DNA of 64,000 bases, taken from Bacteroidaceae bacterium. GTDB lineage: Bacteria > Bacteroidota > Bacteroidia > Bacteroidales > Bacteroidaceae. The DNA is taken from contig JAFWYQ010000014.1 in assembly GCA_017517605.1 (NCBI GenBank), forward strand, positions 1 through 64,000, written 5' to 3'. Made by a program: the position numbers and the translations under genes. The notes below the pieces were generated by a model that was given only the letters and a program-made list of their open reading frames with translations, was not told the DNA's origin and did no database searches. Below, piece after piece: positions 42,616 through 51,747 of the stretch (the stretch's first letter is position 1; every line of letters starts with the position of its first letter).

Positions 42616-44301
42616 TCAATGCCAACGCGGATCACCGATATTCTTCAACGCCTTGACATCTTCGTGATCAGAAAGTTTGAAATTGCTTTCAAGTGGAGCT
42701 ACAAACAGTTCGTCAGTAGTCGCAGACAATGCCTCCCCATCCAAGGCGGCCTTAGGAGCACCCGTATTGGCATCCATAGTCCACAACAAATCCGAAGTAA
42801 AGTAGCACTTATCACAAGCGGGCTTGGCATCGCCACTCCAACCGGAAATACCATTAGCCACTGCATCTGCAGTATTCTTTCCTGCTATACCGAACAAGCA
42901 GTTCTTGATATTAAATTCAGGAACAACCTTTCCCTTATAATCAACAAACGGCTTGCTGTCTGCAATACAGTACACAAATGTACAGTTCTCGATATTGATT
43001 GATTTTATTTCGTCCAATCCCTTGGTACCGACAAATGTCTTCTCGCCATTGGATAGTGTGGTATTGGTCATCTTGATGTTTCTTACCACAGCACCGGCAT
43101 TGTCAGCGTTGGCAATACCATAGCCACCAATAGAGTCGAGCACACAATTGTCCATAATGAAACGGTTCACGGTCGTACTGTTCTTCAAACGCATCACACC
43201 ACGCTTATATTTGATGATACTGTTCGTAATTACAATAGAGTCGATGCTTGAACCGGCACCGTCAAAGTTGAACAGATAGGTTCCACCATAGTTCGAGCCG
43301 GTCTTAGGCTTATCTTCGATATCGGTAAAGAAGATTTTATCCAAGACGATACCATCAATCTGAGAATTTGCCTGAATATCGAAGTTTCCAGCAACAGCAA
43401 AGATTGCTTCACCGGCCAAGCTGAGTCCGGTAACGAACTTGACAGTACCTGTAGAATTCAGTTTCAAAGTCGGCATCTTGTAAGTGACACCACCCTGAAG
43501 CACAAAAGTAACGTTACCGCCATGAGCAGCAGCTACCGAATCGATGTACTCTCCATCAAACAGTTTGTAACTTTCGTCAGCAGTCAGATTGCGGAGGTCT
43601 ACCACACCAATGACATTACCTTCTTCATCTTCAATACCTCCAAAGTCCTCGGCTGCAGAAGTGGCAAACAGTTTCTTACCCTTATAGACAGTTCCCATGT
43701 AGGCTTCCACACGATATTCCGTCTTGGGACTCAATCCGCGAACAATGACTTCTCCTGCCTGCAAATCAGTCTCGGTCAATTCTATCTTAGCCGCCAATTC
43801 GTCGTTCTTCACCTTATAGACCTTCAATGTATCGTACTGCACCTCACCTTCCCAACGAATACGGGCTTGTGTATCAATAATGTCAGAGCCACTTACATTC
43901 TCCAACATCGTGGGGAAATCAAGCGTAGTTACCGAAGTCTGGTATACCTTTGATTCAGGAATCTTGCTGCTGGTAGCCTTAATCTTGACATTATACTCCA
44001 TATCGTATTTCAGGTTATTGAAAGTATGGGTAGCCTCAGCAGTTTCAACCACAATAGAATCACTACCATCAGTAGGAATCAGGGTCAACACATACATGTC
44101 CGCATCCGAATAGTCGTCCCACTCAATGGTAATATACGGAATCTGATTGGCATCCAAGCCAATGGTGAAAGCATCTTCACCTAATACAGGACGAAACAGT
44201 CTCGACATGGTACTGTCATCGTCGCTACAGCTTGTAAAACATCCCAAGCCGGCAGTCACTGCACCCAGCAGCCACAATGATTTATAGATATTTTTCATCA
44301 T
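42616..44301 (-). CDS. pectin-locus lipoprotein, FN3 plus beta-helix (DUF4957/DUF5123-like)
   Basis: A 561-residue lipoprotein with lipobox GCFTSC followed by SDDDS. Two fibronectin type III-like segments lie near residues 45-125 and 130-220, followed by a parallel beta-helix region (repeated IDSIVITNSIIKYKRG-type rungs) that fits the DUF4957/DUF5123 pair. Such proteins occupy the SusE position next to SusC/SusD in pectin loci and probably bind pectic glycans on the cell surface. It follows susD by 14 bp. Confidence 0.8.
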   Translation of the reverse strand: MMKNIYKSLWLLGAVTAGLGCFTSCSDDDSTMSRLFRPVLGEDAFTIGLDANQIPYITIEWDDYSDADMYVLTLIPTDGSDSIVVETAEATHTFNNLKYDMEYNVKIKATSSKIPESKVYQTSVTTLDFPTMLENVSGSDIIDTQARIRWEGEVQYDTLKVYKVKNDELAAKIELTETDLQAGEVIVRGLSPKTEYRVEAYMGTVYKGKKLFATSAAEDFGGIEDEEGNVIGVVDLRNLTADESYKLFDGEYIDSVAAAHGGNVTFVLQGGVTYKMPTLKLNSTGTVKFVTGLSLAGEAIFAVAGNFDIQANSQIDGIVLDKIFFTDIEDKPKTGSNYGGTYLFNFDGAGSSIDSIVITNSIIKYKRGVMRLKNSTTVNRFIMDNCVLDSIGGYGIANADNAGAVVRNIKMTNTTLSNGEKTFVGTKGLDEIKSINIENCTFVYCIADSKPFVDYKGKVVPEFNIKNCLFGIAGKNTADAVANGISGWSGDAKPACDKCYFTSDLLWTMDANTGAPKAALDGEALSATTDELFVAPLESNFKLSDHEDVKALKNIGDPRWH

Positions 44302-44315
44302 TTGTTCAAATTTTG

Positions 44316-46520
44316 TTATTTATACATTGTTACAACAGTACCAATCTCTACGTTCACGCCTGCATCTTCGTATCCAAAGCAATAGCCGTCGTTGTTCAAC
44401 ACATTGCTTGTGGAAATAGTAGTCGTACCAATCGGCAAATAAGAAGGTACAACACCCTCACCATACATACCACTACCTGTATATCCACGATAAATGCGGG
44501 TAGCATAATCACTTCTCTGGTAAGCCATCTTCTTGGTGATGTCGGTAGTTCCGTCTTCATTCTGAGTAACAGTCACTGTCTGATTGTCTTTTTTCAACTC
44601 ATAAGTCACCACACCTGTCTCTGCATCGGTAGACTTCACGGGTTTTGCAGTATATTCCACACCATTATATACGTATGTGGTTACAGACTTCAGCATCTTC
44701 TTTCCCCAATCGAGAGAATAGAATGACTTGGCCCCTTCAGGAAGTCGAGCAATGACATCCGCCTCTTCCATACCATACTTACTGTTAATCCAAACCAAAT
44801 CATCTGCATTCTTTGTTCCATCAGGTTTGTAGCAATACAATTTATTTGCCCAATCGAGATACTTATCTGCTTCAGTAATGAGTTCGCTGTATTGTGTAGT
44901 GATAGAGCCATCCTTCAAACCGTTGTACAAGTCCGGTGTCATGGCAATACCCCAAGCCATCTGCGCCTTGATGTTCTCGTTCAACTTCTCGCCATAGTTG
45001 TTCCAACGTTGGAGGTCCCACTTACGGATACATTCGCCACCGAACTCCCATGCACGTTCATCCACAATGGCATTGAAGAATGCAGTTTTGTCTGTCAAGG
45101 CATTTACATAGTCTGTCACATCTTGTGCATAAGTGGGACTATTGGCAAATGCACGGGCACGGACAGTAGTCAACATTTCCTTGGCAAGTTCCGTAGGTCC
45201 ATTCAATTCATTCTCAGCTTCGGCCAACATCAACAGTACTTCGGAATAACGCATCAACGGCCAATTGATACCAGTACCCTTCGAAGAGGCTGAGCCCAAG
45301 TCATAGGGGCTATTGTAACGGTCCCACTTAGCCACATTCATACCTGTAGAGCCACTTGCCAATGCAATGGTATCGTTGTCGTGTGAATAACGTGAACAAG
45401 TGGCATCACGACGCACATCGTTCTCGGCAAACGACATGTAATAGATGGGATTGATTCCTACCTGGTTGGTAGTAGTACCGTTAGAAGCCTTGGAATTGGT
45501 ATTGGTCACACCGATACACCAGCCCACGTCACCACCTTTTCCTTCCAAGAAAGCCACCTCAAAGAGTACTTCTGCATTATTCTTTACGATACGGCTCACC
45601 TGATTGTCGAATGCTTCAGAGTAATCGCTATTCAAGGCGCGTCCCTTCAGTTCAATCAACTTCTGGCAATAATTCTTGGCCATTTCATAGTAATCGGCAC
45701 ACGAACGGGCTACCTTTGCGTTTCCTTCCATATCGGTATAGGTAACAGCCAATTGAGGGTCGTTCTGATAATCCAGATAGTCGTCAGCCTTTTTCATTGT
45801 TCCTTCAGCAGTCATTCCATATCCGGCACGGAAAAGGGCAATCTTGGCAATCAATCCCATACAGAAATCGCGGTTCATACGCTCGATACCACCGGTATTG
45901 GCATCCGAGAACTTCATGTTTGGCTCAATATCAACCAACTGCTGCAAACAATTGCTGTAAATAATGTGCTTGTCCGTACGGGGTTTGTCCAATTCCTGAC
46001 CGTATGCGGCCGGTTCGTTGTAAAAAGGCACATCACCCCAGAAGTTACACATCATCAGGTAACGCCAGCTCTTCAAACAGATGGCCTCACCCAAAATCTG
46101 TTGCATCTCGGCCTCGTTCTTGATGTCGCTTTCCGAAATGCCATCTATTATCTGATTGGCAAGGTCAATGGCTTCCAAGCAGTTGTTCCATGCTTTGTAT
46201 ATATCAGAAAAAGAGACATCGGCCGAGGCCTGCAATCCCCAAATATCGCTACGGTGTCCGCCACTGGGACGCCCTGAATTGGGACTCTGTGTCTCCACAT
46301 CGGTATTCTGCATCCACACATTCGACATACGCGAAGTGAATGGGTCCTCACAGAATTTCACATACACTCCATTGATTGCCATGGTGGCATCTTCCACATT
46401 ACTGAATGTAAGGGCAGGATCTTGATTGGACGGGAAACTCACTTCCAATGTATCGTCACAGGCTGTCAAGGAGAGTCCTGCAGCAAATGCCAAGGCTATA
46501 TATTTATTCTTCATTTTCAT
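44316..46520 (-). CDS. SusD/RagB family outer-membrane lipoprotein
   Basis: A 734-residue lipoprotein (lipobox SLTAC, then DDTLEV) with TPR-type helices. It has the SusD-family C-terminal signature near RAWEFGGECIRKWDLQRWN. It caps the neighbouring SusC transporter and captures oligosaccharides. The C-terminal 150 residues (PVKSTDAETGVVTYELKKDN...) make it longer than usual SusD proteins. Encoded 31 bp after susC. Confidence 0.93.
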   Translation of the reverse strand: MKMKNKYIALAFAAGLSLTACDDTLEVSFPSNQDPALTFSNVEDATMAINGVYVKFCEDPFTSRMSNVWMQNTDVETQSPNSGRPSGGHRSDIWGLQASADVSFSDIYKAWNNCLEAIDLANQIIDGISESDIKNEAEMQQILGEAICLKSWRYLMMCNFWGDVPFYNEPAAYGQELDKPRTDKHIIYSNCLQQLVDIEPNMKFSDANTGGIERMNRDFCMGLIAKIALFRAGYGMTAEGTMKKADDYLDYQNDPQLAVTYTDMEGNAKVARSCADYYEMAKNYCQKLIELKGRALNSDYSEAFDNQVSRIVKNNAEVLFEVAFLEGKGGDVGWCIGVTNTNSKASNGTTTNQVGINPIYYMSFAENDVRRDATCSRYSHDNDTIALASGSTGMNVAKWDRYNSPYDLGSASSKGTGINWPLMRYSEVLLMLAEAENELNGPTELAKEMLTTVRARAFANSPTYAQDVTDYVNALTDKTAFFNAIVDERAWEFGGECIRKWDLQRWNNYGEKLNENIKAQMAWGIAMTPDLYNGLKDGSITTQYSELITEADKYLDWANKLYCYKPDGTKNADDLVWINSKYGMEEADVIARLPEGAKSFYSLDWGKKMLKSVTTYVYNGVEYTAKPVKSTDAETGVVTYELKKDNQTVTVTQNEDGTTDITKKMAYQRSDYATRIYRGYTGSGMYGEGVVPSYLPIGTTTISTSNVLNNDGYCFGYEDAGVNVEIGTVVTMYK

Positions 46521-46551
46521 ATTTACTTATTTATCAAGTTAAACGGCAAAA

Positions 46552-49500
46552 TTACAGGGTCACGTTCAAACCAAATGTCCAACCACGGCTCTTCGGATAA
46601 GAAGAGTAGTCGATACCCGGAGTAAGTCCAGAATAACTGCTGTTGCGTGCATAGGTACTCACTTCAGGGTCGTATCCGCTATAACCGGTCAGACAGAAGA
46701 GGTTAGTTGCCGTCACATAGAAGCGGCAATTCTGCACTCCGGCCTTAGTGGTCAATGCTTTGGGAAGTGTATAACCCAATGTCAAACTCTGCAAGCGCAG
46801 GAACGAAGCATCTTCCATGGCCCATGACGTAGGAACAACCACGGCACTACCGAATGAATAGGGACTCCAGTATTCCTTGGCATTGGCACCTTCGTTCCAA
46901 TATGCCAACTCTTCCAGTGTTGTCAACAATTCACCGGTTTGTGGATTAAGGTAAGAGTAAGCGTTACCCGGACGGAAATCGTTCAGCATGTTGGGATAAG
47001 AGCCGCTTCGGTATTGCTGAGAAGAGGCTATCTTGTTTGCATTATACACATCGTTGCCAATGCTGTAAGTGAAGTTGGCAGTGAAGTCAAAATCTCTCAA
47101 GAAAGTACCACTGAGTCCGAAACCACCTTGACAGACAGGATTGGTATCGCCAATGATAGTACGGTCGTATGAATCCACCACACCATCGGGCACACCGTCC
47201 GCACCACTGATGTCGCGCAACTTGATGGTACCGGGGCGTGTGCCAATCTGTCCGCCCAACAATGCGGTAGCGTCAGCCTGACCGTCCTTCAATATATACT
47301 TCTTGGTAACAGGGTCGTAGCTTTCAAAGTCATCGGTGGTGTAGTAACCATCACAAATCCATCCATAAATCATACCGATAGGTTGTCCCACCTTAGCGAT
47401 ATAGTCTTCCTGATTCTTGTTGTCTGTTCCTGCCCAACCTGAGGGGAACGGCATTGACTCCAAATCACCATTCAGTTTATCAATCTCTCCCTTGTTGAAT
47501 CCGATGTTGAAGTTGGCATCCAACGTAAAGTTAGGCTTACGCACAAGGCTTGCATTCAAAGCCACTTCCACACCCTTGTTGGTAGTCTTGCCACTATTTT
47601 CATACACCTTAGTGTAGCCCGGTGCCGTAATATTGTGTTCAACCAACAGATCCTTAGTAGAGTTCCAATAAAAATCAACTGTACCGTTGATGCGTTCGTT
47701 AAGGAATCCGAAGTCGATACCGATGTTACGGGTAATCATTGACTCCCAAGTAAGCAAAGGATTGGCAATGGTTGCACCCGAAAGATAGTGATGATTCTCC
47801 ACATCGCCCACACCGTAGCGTTTGCTTCCAGAGTCCACGCTGTAAAGTCTGAAGGCTGCATCACTTTTGATGTTGTCGTTACCTGCTGTACCATACGACA
47901 CACGCAACTTCAAGTTCGAAAGCCATTCTTTCGTTGACTGCATCCAATCCTCTTCCAACACACGCCATGCCACAGCTGCAGCCGGGAAGAATCCCCAATG
48001 TCTGTTATCCTCACTAAGGAATTTTGAACTTCCGTCCTCACGGGCTGTAAGGGTCAACAAGTAACGTTCGTTAAAGTTGTAATTAATACGTCCGAAAAAC
48101 GATACCAGGTTGTCATTCGGGCTTGTATAACTCTTGACCGTCGGAGTTCCTCCCCCTTTCGAGAAGTTGTCGAACACCTGTTCAGGAGTATAGGATTTAC
48201 TGTACTTTGAACCGTGCATCATGTTGTAGGCCGAAGCGTTTGAACCATATTCAGTACCACCCATGATACTGAAACGATGTTCGTCATTGGCTCCAACCTT
48301 GAAATCATACGTCAAATGTGCAGACCCACGCACACGGGTCGAGTTCTGTTTCTGCCACTCAGCCAACGGCAGGCCACCTTCGTACGAAGCATTGGTAGTG
48401 GTTGCTCCCCACCAGTTCTTGGTGTCATTGAATCCGTAAGTGTAACCGCCTTCACCATGCAGTGTCAAGCCTTCAATGATTTTCCAGTCCAAGCTGGCAT
48501 TGAATTGGAAACGGCGCTGTTCTCTCTTTCTCCAATAGCGGGCAACCTGCTCAGCAAGCGTCATGGTACTGTTGAGATACTCTTGGTATTCATCATCGCT
48601 CATAGAAGAGAAGTCTGGAGTGACGAATCCCGACAAGCCGTTGGTGGCCACCGAAGTGACGGCTTGTGAAGTACGGATTTTATATGTTCCACCCTGTGTT
48701 CCCGAACCATTGACTTCCTGATCGCTTATGCGGGCATTCAAACCGAGTTTCACATTTTTGTTTATCTGATGATTCAGCTTGAAACTGACAGACAAGCGTT
48801 GGTAGTCGTTGTTAGGCATCAATCCTCCGTTGTAGTCGTAGGTACCGCTCAACGAATACATCGTCTTTTCTGTACCACCCGACACACTGACGTTATGGGA
48901 TTGGGTAATTACATCGGCACCGAACATATCATCCTGCCAATCTATGGCATCCATGCTCTTATAGATGTCAAAGTCGTCATACACACCGAAATTCTTTTCA
49001 AAATTGGCTACATCGTCCGAACCGCGCAACATGGCATACTCGTAGTTGCTCATGATGTAGTCATACGTATTCATGGATTCCAAGCGATTGGCAATTCTCT
49101 TGGTTTGAACGAATCCATTGTAGTTGACGCGCGACTTACCCGACTTGGCACCCTTGGTGGTAATCAAGATTACACCGTTTGCACCACGCGAACCGTATAT
49201 GGCAGTGGAAGAGGCATCGCGCAATACAGTGATGTCCTCAATATCGTTGGACGAAATGTCGCTGATGGACTCTGTTGGGAAGCCGTCCACAATGTAAAGA
49301 GGTGTATTGTCGCTGGTGATAGAGCCACCACCACGCACACGGATAACGATTTCAGCATCGGGCGAGCCATCCGATGTGGTCACACGCACACCTGGTAACT
49401 TTCCGGCCAATGCTTCGGCCACATTCGGGACAGGCACTTTGGTCAAAGCGTCACCTTTCACAGTGGCAACCGAACCCGTCAAGTCCTTCTTCTTCATGGT

Positions 49501-49848
49501 TCCATAACCCACAACAACCACATCTTCCAATTCGTTGTTGTCTTCGTGCAACTTGACAATAATCTGGTTTTTCTCACCCACAGTAATCTCTTGAGTGGTA
49601 TACCCGATAAATGACACTTGAAGTACATCGGCACTGTTTACATTTGACAGCGAGAAATTACCGTCAATGTCTGTAACTGCACCATTCGAGGCACTTCCTT
49701 TCACATACACGGTGGCACCGATAACCGGTTCACCCGTAGCATCTGACACCTGACCTGTAACCGTCTTCACCTGTGCCACAGAGGCAAGGCTCAACGCCAA
49801 CAATCCCATCAGTATCGATGCCCGTTTTTTCAGAAATCTCAAATACAT
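46552..49848 (-). CDS. SusC/RagA family TonB-linked outer-membrane transporter
   Basis: A 1098-residue protein. Signal peptide to about residue 25, a CarboxypepD-like domain (TGQVSDATGEPVIGATVYVKG), a TonB box region before VVVVGYGTMKKKDLTGS, a plug (EDITVLRDASSTAIYGSRGANGV), and a barrel ending in FGLNVTL. With its SusD it imports oligosaccharides, probably pectic given the PL1 gene downstream. A promoter is at 49953-49988, with a leader of about 100 bases. Confidence 0.95.
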   Translation of the reverse strand: MYLRFLKKRASILMGLLALSLASVAQVKTVTGQVSDATGEPVIGATVYVKGSASNGAVTDIDGNFSLSNVNSADVLQVSFIGYTTQEITVGEKNQIIVKLHEDNNELEDVVVVGYGTMKKKDLTGSVATVKGDALTKVPVPNVAEALAGKLPGVRVTTSDGSPDAEIVIRVRGGGSITSDNTPLYIVDGFPTESISDISSNDIEDITVLRDASSTAIYGSRGANGVILITTKGAKSGKSRVNYNGFVQTKRIANRLESMNTYDYIMSNYEYAMLRGSDDVANFEKNFGVYDDFDIYKSMDAIDWQDDMFGADVITQSHNVSVSGGTEKTMYSLSGTYDYNGGLMPNNDYQRLSVSFKLNHQINKNVKLGLNARISDQEVNGSGTQGGTYKIRTSQAVTSVATNGLSGFVTPDFSSMSDDEYQEYLNSTMTLAEQVARYWRKREQRRFQFNASLDWKIIEGLTLHGEGGYTYGFNDTKNWWGATTTNASYEGGLPLAEWQKQNSTRVRGSAHLTYDFKVGANDEHRFSIMGGTEYGSNASAYNMMHGSKYSKSYTPEQVFDNFSKGGGTPTVKSYTSPNDNLVSFFGRINYNFNERYLLTLTAREDGSSKFLSEDNRHWGFFPAAAVAWRVLEEDWMQSTKEWLSNLKLRVSYGTAGNDNIKSDAAFRLYSVDSGSKRYGVGDVENHHYLSGATIANPLLTWESMITRNIGIDFGFLNERINGTVDFYWNSTKDLLVEHNITAPGYTKVYENSGKTTNKGVEVALNASLVRKPNFTLDANFNIGFNKGEIDKLNGDLESMPFPSGWAGTDNKNQEDYIAKVGQPIGMIYGWICDGYYTTDDFESYDPVTKKYILKDGQADATALLGGQIGTRPGTIKLRDISGADGVPDGVVDSYDRTIIGDTNPVCQGGFGLSGTFLRDFDFTANFTYSIGNDVYNANKIASSQQYRSGSYPNMLNDFRPGNAYSYLNPQTGELLTTLEELAYWNEGANAKEYWSPYSFGSAVVVPTSWAMEDASFLRLQSLTLGYTLPKALTTKAGVQNCRFYVTATNLFCLTGYSGYDPEVSTYARNSSYSGLTPGIDYSSYPKSRGWTFGLNVTL

Positions 49849-49952
49849 AAGAGTTTGTTTAATGATTAAATTTTAGGTTTAGTTATTTTATTCTCTCTCA
49901 AAATCGCATGGCTAATGCAAACAGTTATTCACGTATTACATCATAGATTGGT

Positions 49953-49988
49953 GGCAAAGATACAAATAGAAAATAAAATATGCACAAA
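49953..49988 (-). promoter_or_regulatory. promoter of the downstream pectin operon
   Basis: Minus strand: TTTG (49988-49985), 22-bp spacer, TATCTTTGCC (49962-49953). The leader to 49848 contains AAACCTAA and TTAATCATTAAAC, similar to the leader of the other SusC gene. Confidence 0.55.
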
Positions 49989-50082
49989 TTAACAGAGGAA
50001 AATAATCCTTTACACAAAATTTAATCCCTTTTAGAACAAAATCCACCAACTACAGATACAGCCTACTTGTTGAAGCCAACAC

Positions 50083-50135
50083 AACATTTTGAGGTTTCAG
50101 CCAGTTTTAAGCAAAAACATTTTGAGGTTTTAGCC
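50083..50135. promoter_or_regulatory. 20-bp direct repeats upstream of susC (candidate activator site)
   Basis: AACATTTTGAGGTTTCAGCC (50083-50102) and a copy with one change (50116-50135) are 33 bp apart, centre to centre. They lie about 120-170 bp upstream of the -7 box on the susC side of the 50154 terminator. Widely spaced direct repeats fit a dimeric activator such as a hybrid two-component regulator; that is inference. Confidence 0.5.
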
Positions 50136-50153
50136 TATATCAGTATAAGGCAA

Positions 50154-50187
50154 TAAAAAAAGGATGTACCTTCGCAGGCACATCCTT
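50154..50187 (-). terminator. terminator of the 50217 gene
   Basis: Minus strand: AGGATGT (50186-50180) pairs with ACATCCT (50167-50161), followed by TTTTTTATT (50160-50152). It separates the two SusC operons. Confidence 0.85.
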
Positions 50188-50216
50188 CCATTTAAAAATC
50201 AATATGCTTTAACACA

Positions 50217-51134
50217 TTACTTAATAACCTTTACAGTCTTAACAGCACCGTTAGCCAAAGTCTGCTTAACGAGGTTGATACCCTTCACAGGAGCAGCAAT
50301 CTGCTGACCGGCAACAGTGAAGTACTCTGTAGCTACTACATCAGCATTAGCAACAGCTGAAGAGATGTTGTCAGAACCATCAGCAGTCAGCAATACAAAT
50401 TCGCCAGCGTCACCCTTGATAGAAACAGCTACATCACCTTCTGCATCAAACCATGCGCCACCGAAAGTAATCTTAGAGCCACATGCATTTACCAAATACT
50501 TGCAACCTGCGAATACGGGGAACTTGATAACACCCATACCGTTCAATTTCAATTCACTGGCTTCATCACCTGTGAAGATCACTTCAGGCCAAGGGATAGG
50601 ATTCATTACATTGTTGAACTCACCTTCACCCTTAACAGTAACATCCAAAAGGTTGAAAGTTTCAGCTGCAACCTGCATAGCCATGCGATAACCGATAGCT
50701 GCACCTTCTTCAAATACGGTATAGTTCTTGTGGGTAGAGAGCTTTGCCCATACATAGATATAACCATCCTTCAAAGCATCGATACCAATAACTGCACCGC
50801 CTACAGGAGCTGAAGGAGGAGTAGTAGTTGCAGGATTGGCACCATTTGCATCCTTGGGGTTATTACTTCCCTGCATACCGATATTTGCATCAATTTCTGT
50901 ACCATCGAATACGAACGCAGCATATTCGTTTGCAGATATGCCTGTTGACTTGTAAGAATCGTCAAAAGCTACATACATCTTGAAATTTTCATTCTCACCC
51001 AGCGAAGTTCCTGCTGTAAGAGCAGAAGCATCACTTGAAAGACCCAAACCTTCAGGATTTACCTGAACGTAGCTCTGTGCATTCACACATACACTTGCTG
51101 CCAAAGCAGCTACAAAAAGTAAACTCTTTTTCAT
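50217..51134 (-). CDS. secreted protein of unknown function with sorting-like tail
   Basis: A 305-residue secreted protein (signal peptide ending CVNAQ near residue 20). The middle is beta-rich and low in charge, with an NPATTTPPSAPVGG linker near 105. The end, EYFTVAGQQIAAPVKGINLVKQ then AVKTVKVIK, matches the style of type IX secretion C-terminal domains. I do not recognise the main domain. It is the last gene of the upstream pectin operon, so it may bind or cut pectin outside the cell; that is context only. Confidence 0.7.
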   Translation of the reverse strand: MKKSLLFVAALAASVCVNAQSYVQVNPEGLGLSSDASALTAGTSLGENENFKMYVAFDDSYKSTGISANEYAAFVFDGTEIDANIGMQGSNNPKDANGANPATTTPPSAPVGGAVIGIDALKDGYIYVWAKLSTHKNYTVFEEGAAIGYRMAMQVAAETFNLLDVTVKGEGEFNNVMNPIPWPEVIFTGDEASELKLNGMGVIKFPVFAGCKYLVNACGSKITFGGAWFDAEGDVAVSIKGDAGEFVLLTADGSDNISSAVANADVVATEYFTVAGQQIAAPVKGINLVKQTLANGAVKTVKVIK

Positions 51135-51241
51135 AAATGTTTAATTTAAAATGGTTAGTAATTTATTATAAAATATTTCTAAATGTTTCCCTTTTTAAAT
51201 GGTAGGGGAATTGCGTAAAAGCAATACCCCTACCATAGCTG

Positions 51242-51718
51242 TTATTCAACCAGATTTCCAGAAAAAGAATGAGCGTATTCGTATGATTTACGTCCTACTC
51301 TCACACTTTTTACGAAATTGATAGAAGCGACCTTGTTTCCCTCTTCATCGTAACGGATATAGCCACGGAAATTATTAGCGCCCAAACCATTACTTGTAGA
51401 CATGTTATAGAATACAAAACCATGACTTCCTTCTTGTGCGATATTTGCTACACTGGTAGCATCCAAACTCAACTCTGCGGATTTGATTGTCACATCCACG
51501 CAATAGGCAGAATCTGTAGGAGTCAAGGTGATGGTTCCGGTTCCACGGAGAGTATCGGTATCCAGCACACGCATCCACTCGCCCTCGTAAGTACCCTGAA
51601 CCAATGCTTGTGTATCCTCATTAGACGGATTGAAACCTGTTTCTTCATCTTCGCTACATGCTACAAATGTGACACCAATAGCTAGTAGCATAAATGCGGT
51701 ATATAAAAACTTTTTCAT
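51242..51718 (-). CDS. small calycin-like lipoprotein
   Basis: A 158-residue lipoprotein with lipobox GVTFVAC then SEDEETG, a likely surface-export signal. The body (LVQGTYEGEWMRVLD, TGTITLTPTD) reads as a small beta-barrel, similar in plan to the lipoprotein at 17742-18272. It lies between susD and the 50217 gene. Small lipoproteins at this position may bind glycans or proteins; no function is assigned. Confidence 0.75.
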   Translation of the reverse strand: MKKFLYTAFMLLAIGVTFVACSEDEETGFNPSNEDTQALVQGTYEGEWMRVLDTDTLRGTGTITLTPTDSAYCVDVTIKSAELSLDATSVANIAQEGSHGFVFYNMSTSNGLGANNFRGYIRYDEEGNKVASINFVKSVRVGRKSYEYAHSFSGNLVE

Positions 51719-51747
51719 CTTTTATTCTTTAAATTTAGTCATGAATA

